DNA of 64,000 nucleotides from Pyrrhoderma lamaoense. Its lineage: Eukaryota > Basidiomycota > Agaricomycetes > Hymenochaetales > Hymenochaetaceae. This document shows, piece after piece, positions 38,850 to 51,750 of this stretch. The stretch is from contig NBAZ01000012.1 of the NCBI GenBank assembly GCA_002794735.1, positions 62,001 through 126,000 of the forward strand. The letters are read 5' to 3'. The translations under genes were made by a program, and so were the position numbers. The notes beneath the pieces were generated by a model, which had not been told where the DNA came from, did no database searches, and saw nothing but the letters and a program-made list of their open reading frames with translations. Position 1 is the first letter of the stretch; the number at the start of each line of letters is the position of its first letter.

Positions 38850-41710
38850 TTAAGCAGCCAGGTCTAAATCCAAATTCCGTTGAGAACGGAAGGAATTTGG
38901 AGGTGGGGAACCAGAAGTCATTAATTGCAACGAGCTGATAGCTCTCGCACTTCCTCCGTGTCGTTCGTCAAAAACAAAGGGATTGGGCACCGTATAGGCA
39001 AATGAAGAACTATGCTCCGAGTTTGTAGGATGCGCAGAGTTGACAGTCGGCGTTGTTGCAAGCGTCAGCGCTGAAGCCGGCTCTTTGTCTCCATCGGATT
39101 TCGCATTAGTAAAGAGCCGGGTGTTCGGTAGCACTGCACTCCCTACTCCACCAGAGCTCGGTGTTACTTCTGGTACTCTTCCAAGAGTTAATTTTTCTGA
39201 AGAAGCAAACCCACCTGCGGCGCGAACCGCAGGTGGAACAAGCAACGCGTTCGTAGAAGCCGACGTTGGTATTTTGATTCGTGATGGTGAAATTGAGTTC
39301 GGTGGAGTTGCACCTGATTGCCTTGATGGTGGAGGACCTCTATACAAACCAGGTTCAAGGGAAGACTCATCTGAGAGTGCGGCCGGGAAATAATCAGCTT
39401 CCGTGGAAGCATGGAATCCACCAAATTCATCGGACTCGATAGGTGAGATCATCGAGTTGAAATCTTGTCCTGGACTCCGTGAGATCAACATGACATTGGT
39501 CTTGCCTGTATCGCTGCTACTCCAGCTCGGTCCACTACCACTCGGTCCACTACTTGATCCACTAGTATCTGGAACTAATGACACTTGGACTTGTAACCCT
39601 TCTTTGCCTTTCACAGTAGAGAAAGGGTTCTCTCCTTCCCACGAATCTGCACTGCATCGTGGGCTTCTTTCACTATCAACATCGTCGAGATTGAACCCCT
39701 TCCTGGGTGGACTTGAAACTACTGCCACAGGCGGAGGTCGCCTACTGATCCCGAGCCCATGGGATAATGCGTTCAATCCGTTCATAATCCCAGCAAGGGC
39801 ACCCCTCCCCGAAGTTCCACGGCTCGGAGACTCCATATCCGGGCTTGGAGAATTCGTTATCAAGCCCATTTGAGACTCGGAACGTGCGTGTCCGTTCCCA
39901 TTACCCGAATTCCGTGAAAGTTTACTAGCAAGAGACGTAATACTAGCACGTGCTTCCTTCAATGCGAAGGGACTCGGAGGCTTCGCTTCCTTGTTCCTCT
40001 CCACTGGTGACCCACTACGGCTTCTACTCTCACTCTTTCTTTCAGCATTATCGGCAAGTGCCCCCGTGTCGACGTCAGCATCTATACTCCAGTTGGCTTC
40101 TCGAGTCCTCTCGTGAACGCGTGGCCGGTCAGGCAAGAGTCCACCAAATCGTCGCGGAGAAGTCATATGAGCTTGTTCCCAAGCAGGTGCTTTCCGGGGT
40201 TCATAGAAGAGGCGATCAAGCCCAAGAGAAGAGGATGAGCCAGAACAGTTGTTGTAGCGTGATGGATGTTGTGTACCTGTAGGCTCTGATATTACACGTT
40301 GATGTGATGGCTTGTTTGTATGCGTATAGTTGTGTGTATGTGTATGCATTAATGGAGGATGTGGCTGCATTGGGTAGGGATGAATCTGCTTCCGAGAGCT
40401 AACTTGAGAACGAGACTGTGCATGATGATGAGAATATGAAGGTTGGTGGGAATGAGAATGAGAATAAGGGTAACCAGTCATCTGTGACGAGTCTGCTAGC
40501 ATCGTATATCGTTGCTTTAAACGTCGGCGGTAAAAGTAAAATAGGACACCCGCCACTGTCGCGACGACAACGGCAACAACGATAGGGAGGATGATCTGTA
40601 CAGGAGCCCAATCCCTTTTCTCGTAACTGTTTCCCTCCGCAGCTGTTGATAGAGATCATACAAATATAAGTTTCAGGAATGAGTCATCATTGTTTTACGA
40701 AGATAACCAATGCTTACTGTCTCTGGCAACAAAAATGTCGAAGGTATCGCTTTCTGAAACATTGAGAAAGGCCCACTCAGGGATATTGATGGATCTTGTG
40801 GCCACTTGTTCAGGGTAGCCATAGTGAACAACAGGACACGCCTCGGTCCACTGAGTAAAGCTCGAAGAGGAACCACCTTGACAAATAGCGCATGCATTCA
40901 GGAGGTTGAAAGCAACTGTATTACTATGAATGTAGAATGCGTCAGTATCAGTCTTGCAGATGATATATTTTTAGAGAGAAGTTGGTGCAATTTATGGCAA
41001 ATAGCGTGATTGATATGATTAATATAAGTAATGCCCAGAAGAGAAGCGTAATTAGGTTTGCTAGTAGTACTATGACATGAGATGTTGTCGGTATATGATC
41101 CCTTTTTAGATCCAGGCGCTGTAGAGATCACCTTGCAGAGACTATACGCCACTGCCTCACACTAGAACGGATTGCACTATATGTCATTGTCATAGTGCTG
41201 AAAGATCAACAAGGCCAGGCAAGACGGGTCTTGCTTCAACTATTTTCCTTCCGTGGGCTAATTCTGATATAAGCGGGGTACTCACCAGGTACATCGCCCA
41301 TCCCGTACAGGATTGGTATACATCCGCATCGACGAATTTAGAGCCGGAATTGAGAAACTTGGATCCCCGCCACAGCTTTGAATAAGCCGAAGTGCGACGG
41401 TGCAGGGTGAATCACCAAACTCGTTGTTCATCTATAAGATCAGAATGCAATACAGGGAAATATGAATGTCTTCTTGACGTCATGTAGCATTCGAAAGCAT
41501 TCCCCAAAAAAAACTTACCCATGTTGATGCAGTACAGGAGACCAGCTGTATATGCGGGGAATGGATCAGCGAAAAATCATGATGAAGAGAGACAGTTGAA
41601 GTAGTTGACTTTGATGATGGTTAGCGTACCTGATTTGCCGAACATGGTAATCCGAGGGAAAGTGTGATCCCGGACGCAGCTAGCCATCGCAGACACCGGT
41701 TGGGATGCAT
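38850..41710 (-). CDS. Secretory single-pass membrane protein with long Ser/Pro/His-rich cytosolic tail
   Basis: Exons 41710-41630, 41545-41519, 41431-41286, 40923-40718 and 40642-38850 encode 750 residues. A signal peptide (MHPNRCLRWLAASGITLSLG) leads a Cys-containing ectodomain of about 140 residues with W-MNNEFGDSPCTVA, SCGGDPSFSIPAL and CTCNTVAFNLLNACAICQG, a pattern I know from an abundant agaricomycete family of unknown function. One membrane helix follows (about residues 167-191, QIILPIVVAVVVATVAGVL), stopped by RRRLKQR. The tail of about 560 residues has His-rich clusters (SHSHSHQPSYSHHH, HTHTHNYTHT), then Ser/Pro/Gly-rich disorder. The 362-nt intron between exons 3 and 4 was chosen because it restores the CxCNTV motif. 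A wall-stress sensor or cell-surface signalling role is plausible but only by analogy. Confidence 0.8.
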
Positions 41711-42690
41711 TGGATGCAGTGACAGCAACTGCGCCTGTCGGCGAGCGGAAGCAAGTTGGGGAGAGAGATGGTCAGTGTAAGAACTTAAAGAAGAGAATAT
41801 TCAGAATAGACGAAAAGGCTGCGGCCGGGCGCTCAGTAGCACAAGTCCCGCGGTTTGTGTGAGGGAAGGTTCCAGGTAGATGATCGAGTCGTCGCCGGGT
41901 ATCAATCACCTTTCGGCGGAACTGAGAGAAGTACACAAACTGGCGATGGAAACGGATGCAGAAATAAACACCTGGCCTTAAATGTGTAATCGTACGCATT
42001 GGTATTATCCCATAATGAGTACAGACAAATGACAGCCGGCGCCGTCATCATCATCGTCTACGGCTATACACATCCATGTTCATGCACATCCATCTGCACA
42101 GCGTCGGCGAGCTCGCAGATTACACCGAGCCCCGGCCATACGTGCATCATGTATAGATAAGGATAAGATTGTCTGCAAATCCTGGGGATGGCCTTCACTA
42201 TTCAAATCCTTCTAGCCGACAGACAATCTGCGGTACACGAGGCGGCACTCTCGTCTTACTCTCTTCCTCACTATCCAGAGTCCCTTCACTTCTCGTCTAA
42301 TCCTTCTGCTTCAACTTTTCTCCCCTTCTACTCTGAACACAACTTAGCGAAATTGCTGCATAAACATTCCTCAGTAGAAGAATTTGTCATATTAGCTCCC
42401 ACATGTGTCAGAAATAAATTTTGTTCCATGTATCACAATCCTTTTTGTCTCCGGAGGTCGAATTTTCGGGTCTATGAAAATCTAGATCGAGAAATTCCTC
42501 ACTCAACAGTGATCTTTCCACATGTCTGTACCTTATTATTCGGTTACCCATGATCACACCTTGAAACTACGTTCGGTCAATGTCCTGTAATGATTCACAG
42601 AAGTAACAAGTTATTCATTTCTTATTGGCAAGTCCATACTATGGGGGAAATCCATATCCAATTTAAAACTATCTCATCAGAAGAAGTAGA
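41711..42690. other. Intergenic, 1 kb, no gene seen
   Basis: Upstream region of the membrane protein gene. The open frame at 42188-42553 (plus) is long but has no motif, an implausible composition and no flanking splice logic. Confidence 0.5.
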
Positions 42691-43187
42691 TCATGAGTAC
42701 TCCACATCGGACTTTTCAGTAGTGGCCTGTTCGATTTCGGCGACAGTTTTAACAGACGACGTGGATATCTGAGGATGATGTTTTTATCTATACTTACGAC
42801 GAAAGGTGCGGCTCAGCATCCGTCGATATTTTTGCATAAATGTGATATCAGATGTATGTGCGCCATGATAATATAGTAGTGATAGTTGGAGGTATATAGT
42901 CACGGCTTAGATAAGCTGTCACACTTTACATTACAGGGTGATCGATAAAATATACTTACACAAAAAGCGGCGGACGAGTAACGCCATTCCTCCCTCTCTA
43001 TTTCATTAACAAAACAATCGGCTACTCCCTTGAAAACGTACCGTTTCAACTTATTCTGAAGTCCATTTACATATCTCTGTCTTTTCTGCTCCTGGTTCTT
43101 CCTATCGTACTTTGCTGTTTTGAAATCCCTAAGCATACCGTTTATCTCGGAGCCTTTTATTGGGATATTGGTAACTGATTCGGACAT
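42691..43187 (-). CDS. Hypothetical small protein, tentative three-exon model
   Basis: An ATG at 43187 opens a hydrophilic, clearly protein-like segment of 75 residues: MSESVTNIPIKGSEINGMLR, a Lys/Arg/Gln-rich stretch (YDRKNQEQKRQRY), NKLKRYVFKGVADCFVN and EREEWRYSS. A donor follows at 42961 or 42959. A later acceptor at 42768 opens a 25-codon terminal exon (ISTSSVKTVAEIEQ... DVEYS, stop at 42691). A 14-nt microexon at 42811-42798, flanked by AG and GTAAGT, joins them in frame to give 105 residues. I do not recognise the product. The first exon is credible; the microexon and the last exon are inference. A short TRP-free, charged protein of this kind could be nuclear, but nothing in the sequence shows it. 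Confidence 0.35.
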
Positions 43188-44077
43188 CTATCTCAGTACT
43201 AGCCACAGGAACTTTGATAACGTGAAGTTTCTCTTGTTGATGATTATATAAGATCCTTTTATCAACGACCAAGCTTTGTCACAGTCCTCTATTCATCCAT
43301 CGTCAGTAGAGGTAACAATCACCTTGGTCTGTTTATCCGTGTATTGAATTATAACGGTCCTTTCAAGCGGTCTCCTTCTTGAGAGAATATTTCCCTCTCG
43401 CGCATTTCGTTCAACTCTGCTCTTCCTCTTATTTCGAGTGAGTTCTTAATGTAGTCCTCGTCTTTTCCTCTAGCATGCTCTGGATCTGGAGGTCTATACC
43501 TATTGCTCACTGGTTACAAGATGCAGGATTAAATATAGAACTAGAGAAATCGAATGGTGATAACTTTTTGATGTGGACATACCCCACTTAGGTTGGACTG
43601 ATGTCACAATCACTGTGTCCGTCCGTTGTAAACAGCTTGTATTTTCATCTAATTAGTAAATTCCTAGCTGATAATGCTCCCTCGCTCTGGGCAGCGCAGA
43701 CTTTGTGTCGTTTGGAAAGCCAAACACAGTTGGAGTAATTTTGTTTATGATCTTGGAAGATCCTAATTGATCTCCGATAATTGAAAGCTTACTTCGAATT
43801 ATGAGCCACTCAATAAAGCAGATAAGGTGTTGATCTTATTTTTCTGAGACAAGACAAAAGGCAATCTCATGTGTAAATAATTGTAAAAAGGCTTCTTGTG
43901 AACATAACAGCAAACTAAGTAGACATTAACGAATGGGGTTATAGATGTTCAATAGAACTCAATTATATAATAAAACGTGAAACCATGAAGGAAAAAAGTG
44001 TCTTATGTATACTCCTCGTTGACTGTGCATGATCAATAACTTAAAAGATCAATAGAGCTGCGTTTTGGAGTACAAAT
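43188..44077. other. Intergenic, 0.9 kb, no gene seen
   Basis: AT-rich DNA between the hypothetical gene and the tRNA. A short A run (TTTT on the minus strand) at 44043-44046, 32 nt past the tRNA 3' end, could serve as the Pol III stop. Confidence 0.5.
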
Positions 44078-44157
44078 TGACCACCGCAGGGGTCGAACCT
44101 GCAATCTCCTGATTAACTTATTCGTAGTCAGACGCGATACCATTTCGCCAGGCGGCC
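44078..44157 (-). tRNA. tRNA-Arg (anticodon ACG) with an 8-nt intron
   Basis: The minus strand folds into a full cloverleaf of 80 nt: acceptor GGCCGCC/GGTGGTC (two G-U pairs), D-arm GCGA/TCGC with loop AATGGTA, anticodon stem TCTGA/TCAGG, variable AGATT, T-arm GCAGG/CCTGC around TTCGACC, discriminator A. The anticodon loop has 15 nt instead of 7. Placing the intron after position 37, as in all eukaryotic nuclear tRNAs, gives the anticodon ACG and the intron ATAAGTTA. ACG is read as ICG after A-to-I editing and decodes CGU/CGC/CGA. B-box GGTTCGACC is intact. The D- and anticodon-arm sequence resembles fungal tRNA-Arg(UCU). Confidence 0.92.
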
Positions 44158-44310
44158 TTAAAAATCTTAACAAATTACCATATATGGATGCAGAATAAAT
44201 AATAGCCAAACATCGCGAGTGTGTCGCGAGTCACGGGCTCGATGAGAACGTGGTCTATTAAGACACTCTTTCGAGACCTATAAGGTACTGCCAAAAGTCC
44301 AAAATTTGTT

Positions 44311-46179
44311 ATGTGCACGCTAGTCGAAGTGCCTCAGTGTAGTATCTGCTTGGATCCTTTCAATAGGAACGTCCCTCTCTTCCGACCAGCGGTCTGTGGT
44401 ATGTGTTCATATTCCGTTTTCATCTGCAGCCATTTTAATTGGCCTTAATTATAACGCGTCATATAGGACATGTCTTTTGTAAACCATGCACAGACAGGCT
44501 AGATAATCCCGTGAAATGTCCATTTAGGTGTCAGACGCGTCTTGAGGCTGCGTACAAGCTTGGAGTAGAACCAGTTTTTCTTGCGTTTGGAACACATGGT
44601 GTTGATGACCTACATCCGCCGGAAGCAGATACAGACCATCCAGTTTCTGAGTACAAGGACGTCTCCGAACCAACGGGTGCGACGGTGCAAATAATGAAAT
44701 TGGAGAGACAGGTGTCGGTTGCTGTGAAGTTACTTCATGATTTGGCTGATACTGATCCCGAGACACTGGTAGCTTCCATTCGAAAGAAAGTGAGCGAATC
44801 AGGGAATAGTCGATGGTTGGTGTTTACACGAGCTGGAAGGGTGCTGGAGAAGATATCAAACTTGGTTGAAGACGATCAAATACGAGTAAGAAGTATCCAA
44901 AAGTGACCTGATAGAATGCTTATTGAACGTCTTATTTAGAGCATGATGCAGAGCTTCGCGGGTGCAATTTCTAAGATCCAGTCTGTGAGTTTGAAAATCC
45001 TCTTTAATACAGAGTCGTAATCTTATTTTTGTGGAGGTCAGCTATACGTAAAGATGGAGAGCATTATGATGGAGTCTTTGTCTGTCCAAAAGAAGTTACG
45101 GAAGCAGAAAGAAAATGCAGAAAGTGAGGTTGCTGAATTAAGGAAAAGCATGCAAACTCGACAACATAGATATGACAGGGAAATAAATAACTTGAAACTC
45201 GAAATGACTCAGAGTAGGGACAAGTTAATTCAGGATAAGACGGAGTTAAGGAAGAAATGGAAGGAAGAGCAGGAGCTTAGGGAGGACCTGGAGATGAAAC
45301 TTGAGAAGAGTCAAAGGAGGTACTGGATTGGAGAGAGAAAAGCGTCAAACACTTGAAGAAGGTGAGAGAGTCAATATTCTCTTGTCATGGGTATGTTCAT
45401 ACTAGGCGAGTAGTACCATGCTTTGAAGGCCGACCACAAAGAAATGAAGTCCGCCTTTGAAAGAGAGATGTCTTCCGTTCCTACACCTTCTCCTCAGATA
45501 CTGAATGATAATATCGATCAATCGTTAATAATTGAAGACGAGATCATCGGTTTAGATGGGAGTGATGTAGAACTTACTAATCCTCCTCCATCTTCAGGCT
45601 CCGTGCTTAACGGGATTCAAGGTACGTACTGCTCATATACCGACGCCACCCATATTTACTAATTCTATTCAATGAAATTAGAAAATCGTGATAGTGATAG
45701 TATCGCTAGCTCATCTCGAAAACCGACTACTGGTTACAGATCCACCCCCATACCCTCGGGTTCGCGCCTAGTAGTGAAGCGAATCGGAGAAGGGATAGAC
45801 CAGACTCCCCTGTGGAGAATGAACGACCTGAAAACGCCGAAGATGCCATTTCAAAGTGCAAATGGGGAAAGAGCCCAAAGAAGCAAAAATCGAGTAAATC
45901 TAAAACGAGACTGATGGAGGAGTGTACAACTGTATTTGATGATGAGTATGATGATGGTGACGATATTGAGGAATTATTGGAGATCCTTCCGGAGCTCCGG
46001 GATGAAACTGTGGCTCGACCAGGCACGTCAAGGATGAAAGTGAAATTACGCCCACCCCGAGTTCCAAGGACGCTAGGAAGGCTGGCATACCTATCAATCC
46101 TTTGGCCGCCGCTCGACAAGACCCGCGAGGCTTTCACGGTCCTGAGAGAAAGAAGCAAAGGCTTACGCTACATGGCTAG
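44311..46179 (+). CDS. RING-finger coiled-coil protein; three 1-nt frame breaks
   Basis: Exons 44311-44398, 44467-44885, 44940-44984, 45042-45361, 45429-45621 and 45682-46179. The N-terminus carries a C3HC4-type RING split by intron 1: CSIC (residues 10-13), CGHVFCKPC (29-37) and CPFRC (47-51). A long Glu/Lys/Arg coiled coil follows in exon 4, then a Ser/Pro-rich acidic region and a conserved-looking basic end (KAGIPINPLAAARQDPRG... RLTLHG, stop at 46179). Read literally the frame breaks three times: near the AA at 45306, in the C5 run at 45745-45749 and near the GG at 46012. One added base in each homopolymer gives a smooth protein of about 520 residues. RING proteins are mostly E3 ubiquitin ligases; the substrate is unknown. 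Confidence 0.78.
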
Positions 46180-46523
46180 GCACACTTCCCTCCCTATGAC
46201 TATATTCACTATTTTACACTAATACAGCCTATTTCTTTTCTTACAATCTCCTTTCTGTATATAATTAATATTAGAGCCTCGGTCACTAACTGTATAAGTG
46301 TAATTGTATTTTTAAAATTGTACAACAAGGCAATACCATCAAAGATGGATTAGAACAGGATACATACAATGTACATACAGACATACATACTACAACAACG
46401 ATAGCCCATTTATGATAAATACAACAAAGAGAATATGGAAACAGTATACATCGATTCAGTCGGTAAAGGATCAATTCTTTTCCCGATTGATGACTGACTT
46501 GCGGAGGGGGTTATTTGACCCGT
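46180..46523. other. 3' intergenic space between convergent genes
   Basis: 344 bp shared 3' flank of the RING gene and the Mn peroxidase. AT-rich, no gene seen. Confidence 0.6.
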
Positions 46524-48078
<1,555 letters not shown>

Positions 48079-48110
48079 CTTGGTTACTACTTTGAAGACT
48101 AGAGACTCCA

Positions 48111-48150
48111 GGAGTGAGGGATCTGTAGCTCATCACGCACCTCTTATATA
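48111..48150 (-). promoter_or_regulatory. Mn peroxidase core promoter: TATA box plus CCTCACTCC initiator
   Basis: Minus strand TATATAAG at 48150-48143 and CCTCACTCC at 48119-48111, about 31 nt apart. The ATG lies 41 nt after the start of CCTCACTCC. Confidence 0.75.
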
Positions 48151-50956
48151 TGTTTTCAAGGTCAAAGGGGTTGGCTACTTGGATAACATTTGTAAGTCCT
48201 TGTTACATACACTGTGGGTATCATTACTGAGCAAAAGTTGCTCGAGCCGCTGCCGCTCGACCAGTAGAAAATCTGCCAGAGCGTAATACTGATAAGTGTG
48301 GTAATGTCAACAGCTCGCCGAAGGGTACAGTAGGATAGTGTCAAACCTTTAAAGGAACCGGAGTCTAAGCTTTACAGTACAGACAGAGCCAAAGAACCTT
48401 GTTCTAACTCGAAAGAGACAAGATGGTGTACCCAATGAACGGGAGCGTGTTGGAAAATTTGGGGTAATGGGACAAGTATCTCTCAGAGGATGAGGAGAGT
48501 CCATACCATCGGGGCAGTAAGTATACAGGGTTAGAAGTAGTGATCTTCGAAAGTACAAAGGTCATTATCGAGTCTAAAAATGCGTGTCTAAAAATATCTA
48601 CTTATTATGGTCCAGACACATGGAAAATGTGCTTTTTAATGGGTAATTTTATCGATAGAGGAGGCTTGACGCAGGCTTGGGGCGGGAACCATTCAGCCGA
48701 TGTCCGTGAGTAAGCAGAAGTAGAGGTTCTTTTGGTCACGAAGCGAGCCATGCTAGTGCCTTATCAATAGAAGATTACGGTTTGCCATCAGACTGTAAAT
48801 TTACTGAGAAGTGGTTAAGTAAAGAAGCAAAAAGTACGGCAGCCATGAAGGGAATAAACGGGTCCGAGACACTGAAGGATGTTCAAAAGCTGATCTTGTA
48901 AGAGCGTGAACACCAGTAGTAGATAATCTATAGTTGTTAGCAGATGAGAATGTAGCAACGAATTGCTAGGGGACAGTCGTAAGAATATGTTTTACTCCTC
49001 CTAAAATTAGACGTTTCACATAGTGGCGATGCAGCTTTTTGTAGCTATTTTAAGCTCACCAAAACATATCCTAGTCCGGCCCCTGTGAAACAGTAGAGGA
49101 AACCAAATTTCATCCAGTGAATCCATATGCTTCACTTATAGGACGCTTTATTGCTTTCATTACTAGTAACAGTTCACACCGAAATCACCGTTACTAACAT
49201 GATTTAAATATTCGTTCGCAGCCCCGTTCCGGCGCCGCGGTATTGGTACACTTTTAAGGTCAGCAGAAAAAGTTCCTTGTATCCGATTTTGGTAGCTTCG
49301 TCTTTTAGCTGTAAGCTACGGAGTATATACTATCTAGGTATATTTATAGTCAGTCTATTTTAAGTTAGATAGAATCTGTAGTGTACCTTGTGTAAGGAAT
49401 GAATCTTTTGTGGTGTAGAGCAAGTAGCGAAGAGAAAGGTCTAATCGATCCAGGAGACGAATATGATATACGCAAGTAATCATACAGTATTATCTTTTTT
49501 CTCATCTGTCTTAACATCTGTGAAGATAGTATTTCAAGGGTACATGAATTTAGACAAGCTCTGGGGCGCAAATCAAGTTTGTTGTCACTAGTTAATCAGG
49601 CACCTAGCACGTGGCATTATAGTTCTCCTTATCTCACGCTCATAATCAAGTATAGGCATACTTTTCACATCCAGTTGCTGCACAGCATTAGTGGCTTCGG
49701 TAAGTTAGCATGTAATTTTGAATCCTTGGGAGAGAGAGAATATTCAGCAATAAGGAATTGAAGATAGTCTCTTTGGAGGTGATTTTTTTTTGCTCATGAG
49801 AAACCCTCTAGGCACATAGAACACCGAGTACCTGAGTAAAGGGGTTCTACAATCAGCTGACCCAGCTTATTACAAGATCCAGTACAGTCTGTTTGTGTAA
49901 TATGGTCGAGCCGATTGGTACTGACAGAAATTAGGGTCACTTGTTGCGCGTTCTAATACTTAAAGTAGGAAAGTTGGATCGTAGAAGCAAGGTTCGAGTG
50001 ATAGATGTATTGCTACCAAAGCATTTAGCTCCAGGCGTGATCATGGCATTCGAGGGCAGTCAGCCGATACAATCTAGTACGGTACAGGGATTAAAGAGTA
50101 GTTTATCTATCTAGATAAAAGGGTGCTCAAAGGTTTACTTTTGAGCACTATAAGTGGCGAAAGATTGTGAGGACGTTAGGCTGATGCGTACCTTTATATC
50201 AACAGTTTGCTAACAAGATGTTGATGTATGGATGGGTTAGACAAAAATGCCCACACTTATAAACGGAGTTTGAGCATTATTATGAGTCATCACCGGTATT
50301 TGTACTTTAAGACACACTAGCTTAGTAGATCGACCCGCTTGAAAGGAGCTTTGCTATTCGATATACGGATAGCTAGACCAAGGTGATTGTTGCTTCTACT
50401 GACAATGAATGGATAGAGTAATATGACAAGGCTTGGTCGTTGATCGAAGGTCGAATATAATCTCCAACAAGAGAAAGTTCACGTCTCAAAGTTCTCATGG
50501 CCAGAACTTAAACAGGTGATTGAGTCAGTTACCATTACCCAATCAAAGCAATGAGATATACAGTGTGGTTAGCGATTTCAAGATAGCAAAGTACAATGGA
50601 AAGAGCAGGTACAGAAAGACAGAGAGCATCTCAATGGCTTTAGAAACAGTTGAAACGGTACGATTTCGGGATAATTCAAATGAGTAGCCGATTGTTTTGC
50701 AATGTGTTACGGAACGGAGATGAGGATGACATTACTCGACCACCGCTTTTTTTATAAGTATTATCTATCGATCAACTGTAAATGTAACCCTGGAAAGTGT
50801 CACTGCTTGTCCAAGCTGTGACATGCATGTATAAATCACTGTGACCCTGCACTTAATATAAAGGGTGAATAGCATTTGGTACGGGTGTGATCTGGGATAG
50901 AACTTTCTGTATATAAACTATTCCATCTGACGCGGTCATGATCTCACATATAAGTG
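48151..50956. other. Intergenic, 2.8 kb, no gene seen
   Basis: Upstream region of the Mn peroxidase followed by AT-rich DNA with stops in all frames. Short frames (48558-48349 minus, 49571-49365 minus, 49579-49761) have no support. No copy of the earlier exons of the membrane/WD40-like gene could be seen before the duplicated block starts near 50957. Confidence 0.55.
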
Positions 50957-51630
50957 GCTTGTCGTTTCGAAGAAAGAAAGGAGGTCCCTAATATATGGAA
51001 GCGAGGTCTGCCAAGTGATTATGCGTGAATCTAAGATACTATTCTGACCAAAACTACTTTTGAGGATACTCCAACCTTGGTCGAGATAAAAGATAGTTCC
51101 TTGACTGCTATCGATTATGGGCTCGAACTCCGTACTACCAGGAACTGTCACCAGGCGGGACTGTTGGATTCTGTGGCATGGATGACTAGTGTATATATGG
51201 TGTATCGGGATGTATGTTATTGCATATTCTCGCTATTCAATTCGCTGAAGCATAATCCTGTAAAGATGAAGTTGTCATTCTCCACGGTGACACTGAGGAC
51301 ACATGGTTCAAGCACAAGGCCTTGCATATATTTGACAGCCCTTCTTATCCAATGGACTTCAACCCTCCAATAAGCTTCTCCATCATACCCGATTCAATAC
51401 CGTATCTACTTGCATTCGGGCTTCCTAGTGGGTCGATAAAGGTGTGGGCAATTCAGAGTAATGCTTTCTTCGAGAAAGGAGGACCGGGAGTTGAGAAGAT
51501 CAGTGTTCATGATAGAAAGGGAAGAGGTAAAGAATCTCGAGTATCAGAGGGTAGATGTTTCACGATCATGCCTCCACAGACTCATGATTCTGAGGAAACC
51601 CAGCAACAGACGAGTGACAACCCAGATTGA
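50957..51630 (+). pseudogene. Decayed copy of the last exons of the membrane/WD40-like gene
   Basis: This block aligns with the last three exons of the gene ending at 57599. The penultimate exon (about 51060-51208) has lost one base (TCCTTGAC against TCCATTGAC at about 51100) and carries a stop where the gene has an Asn-Asp-Glu codon run (about 51185). The last exon is still fully open and differs by scattered substitutions (for example HGDTEDTW against RGDTEDTW). There is no ATG-bearing upstream part, so the copy cannot make the protein. The uneven decay, broken middle exon but open last exon, fits a truncated duplication released from selection fairly recently. Confidence 0.8.
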
Positions 51631-51750
51631 CACCGTGTACTACTAACGCCAGACATAGCAATTTTTTGACTGATGATTTGCCATCTGCGAAATAAGAAAA
51701 GTATTTATGATCACGAGAACAGCTTACAAAACAGTTTTCAATACATGATA
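50957..51750 (+). repeat. Segmental duplication, copy A
   Basis: About 795 bp matching 56925-57720 in the same orientation, offset 5.97 kb. The match starts at GCTTGTCGTTTC and fades after the AGCTTAC motif at 51721, so it includes the 3' flank as well as coding and intron sequence: a DNA-level copy, not a retrocopy. Confidence 0.85.

Noticed and set aside
41126..41161. A small extra exon in the membrane-protein gene between exons 3 and 4
   Set aside because: It reads in frame only with forced phases and destroys the CxCNTV motif that direct joining of exons 3 and 4 restores.
45335..45361. A 39-nt intron to explain the frame break in RING exon 4
   Set aside because: It would remove coiled-coil sequence that continues perfectly if one A is added to the run at 45306.
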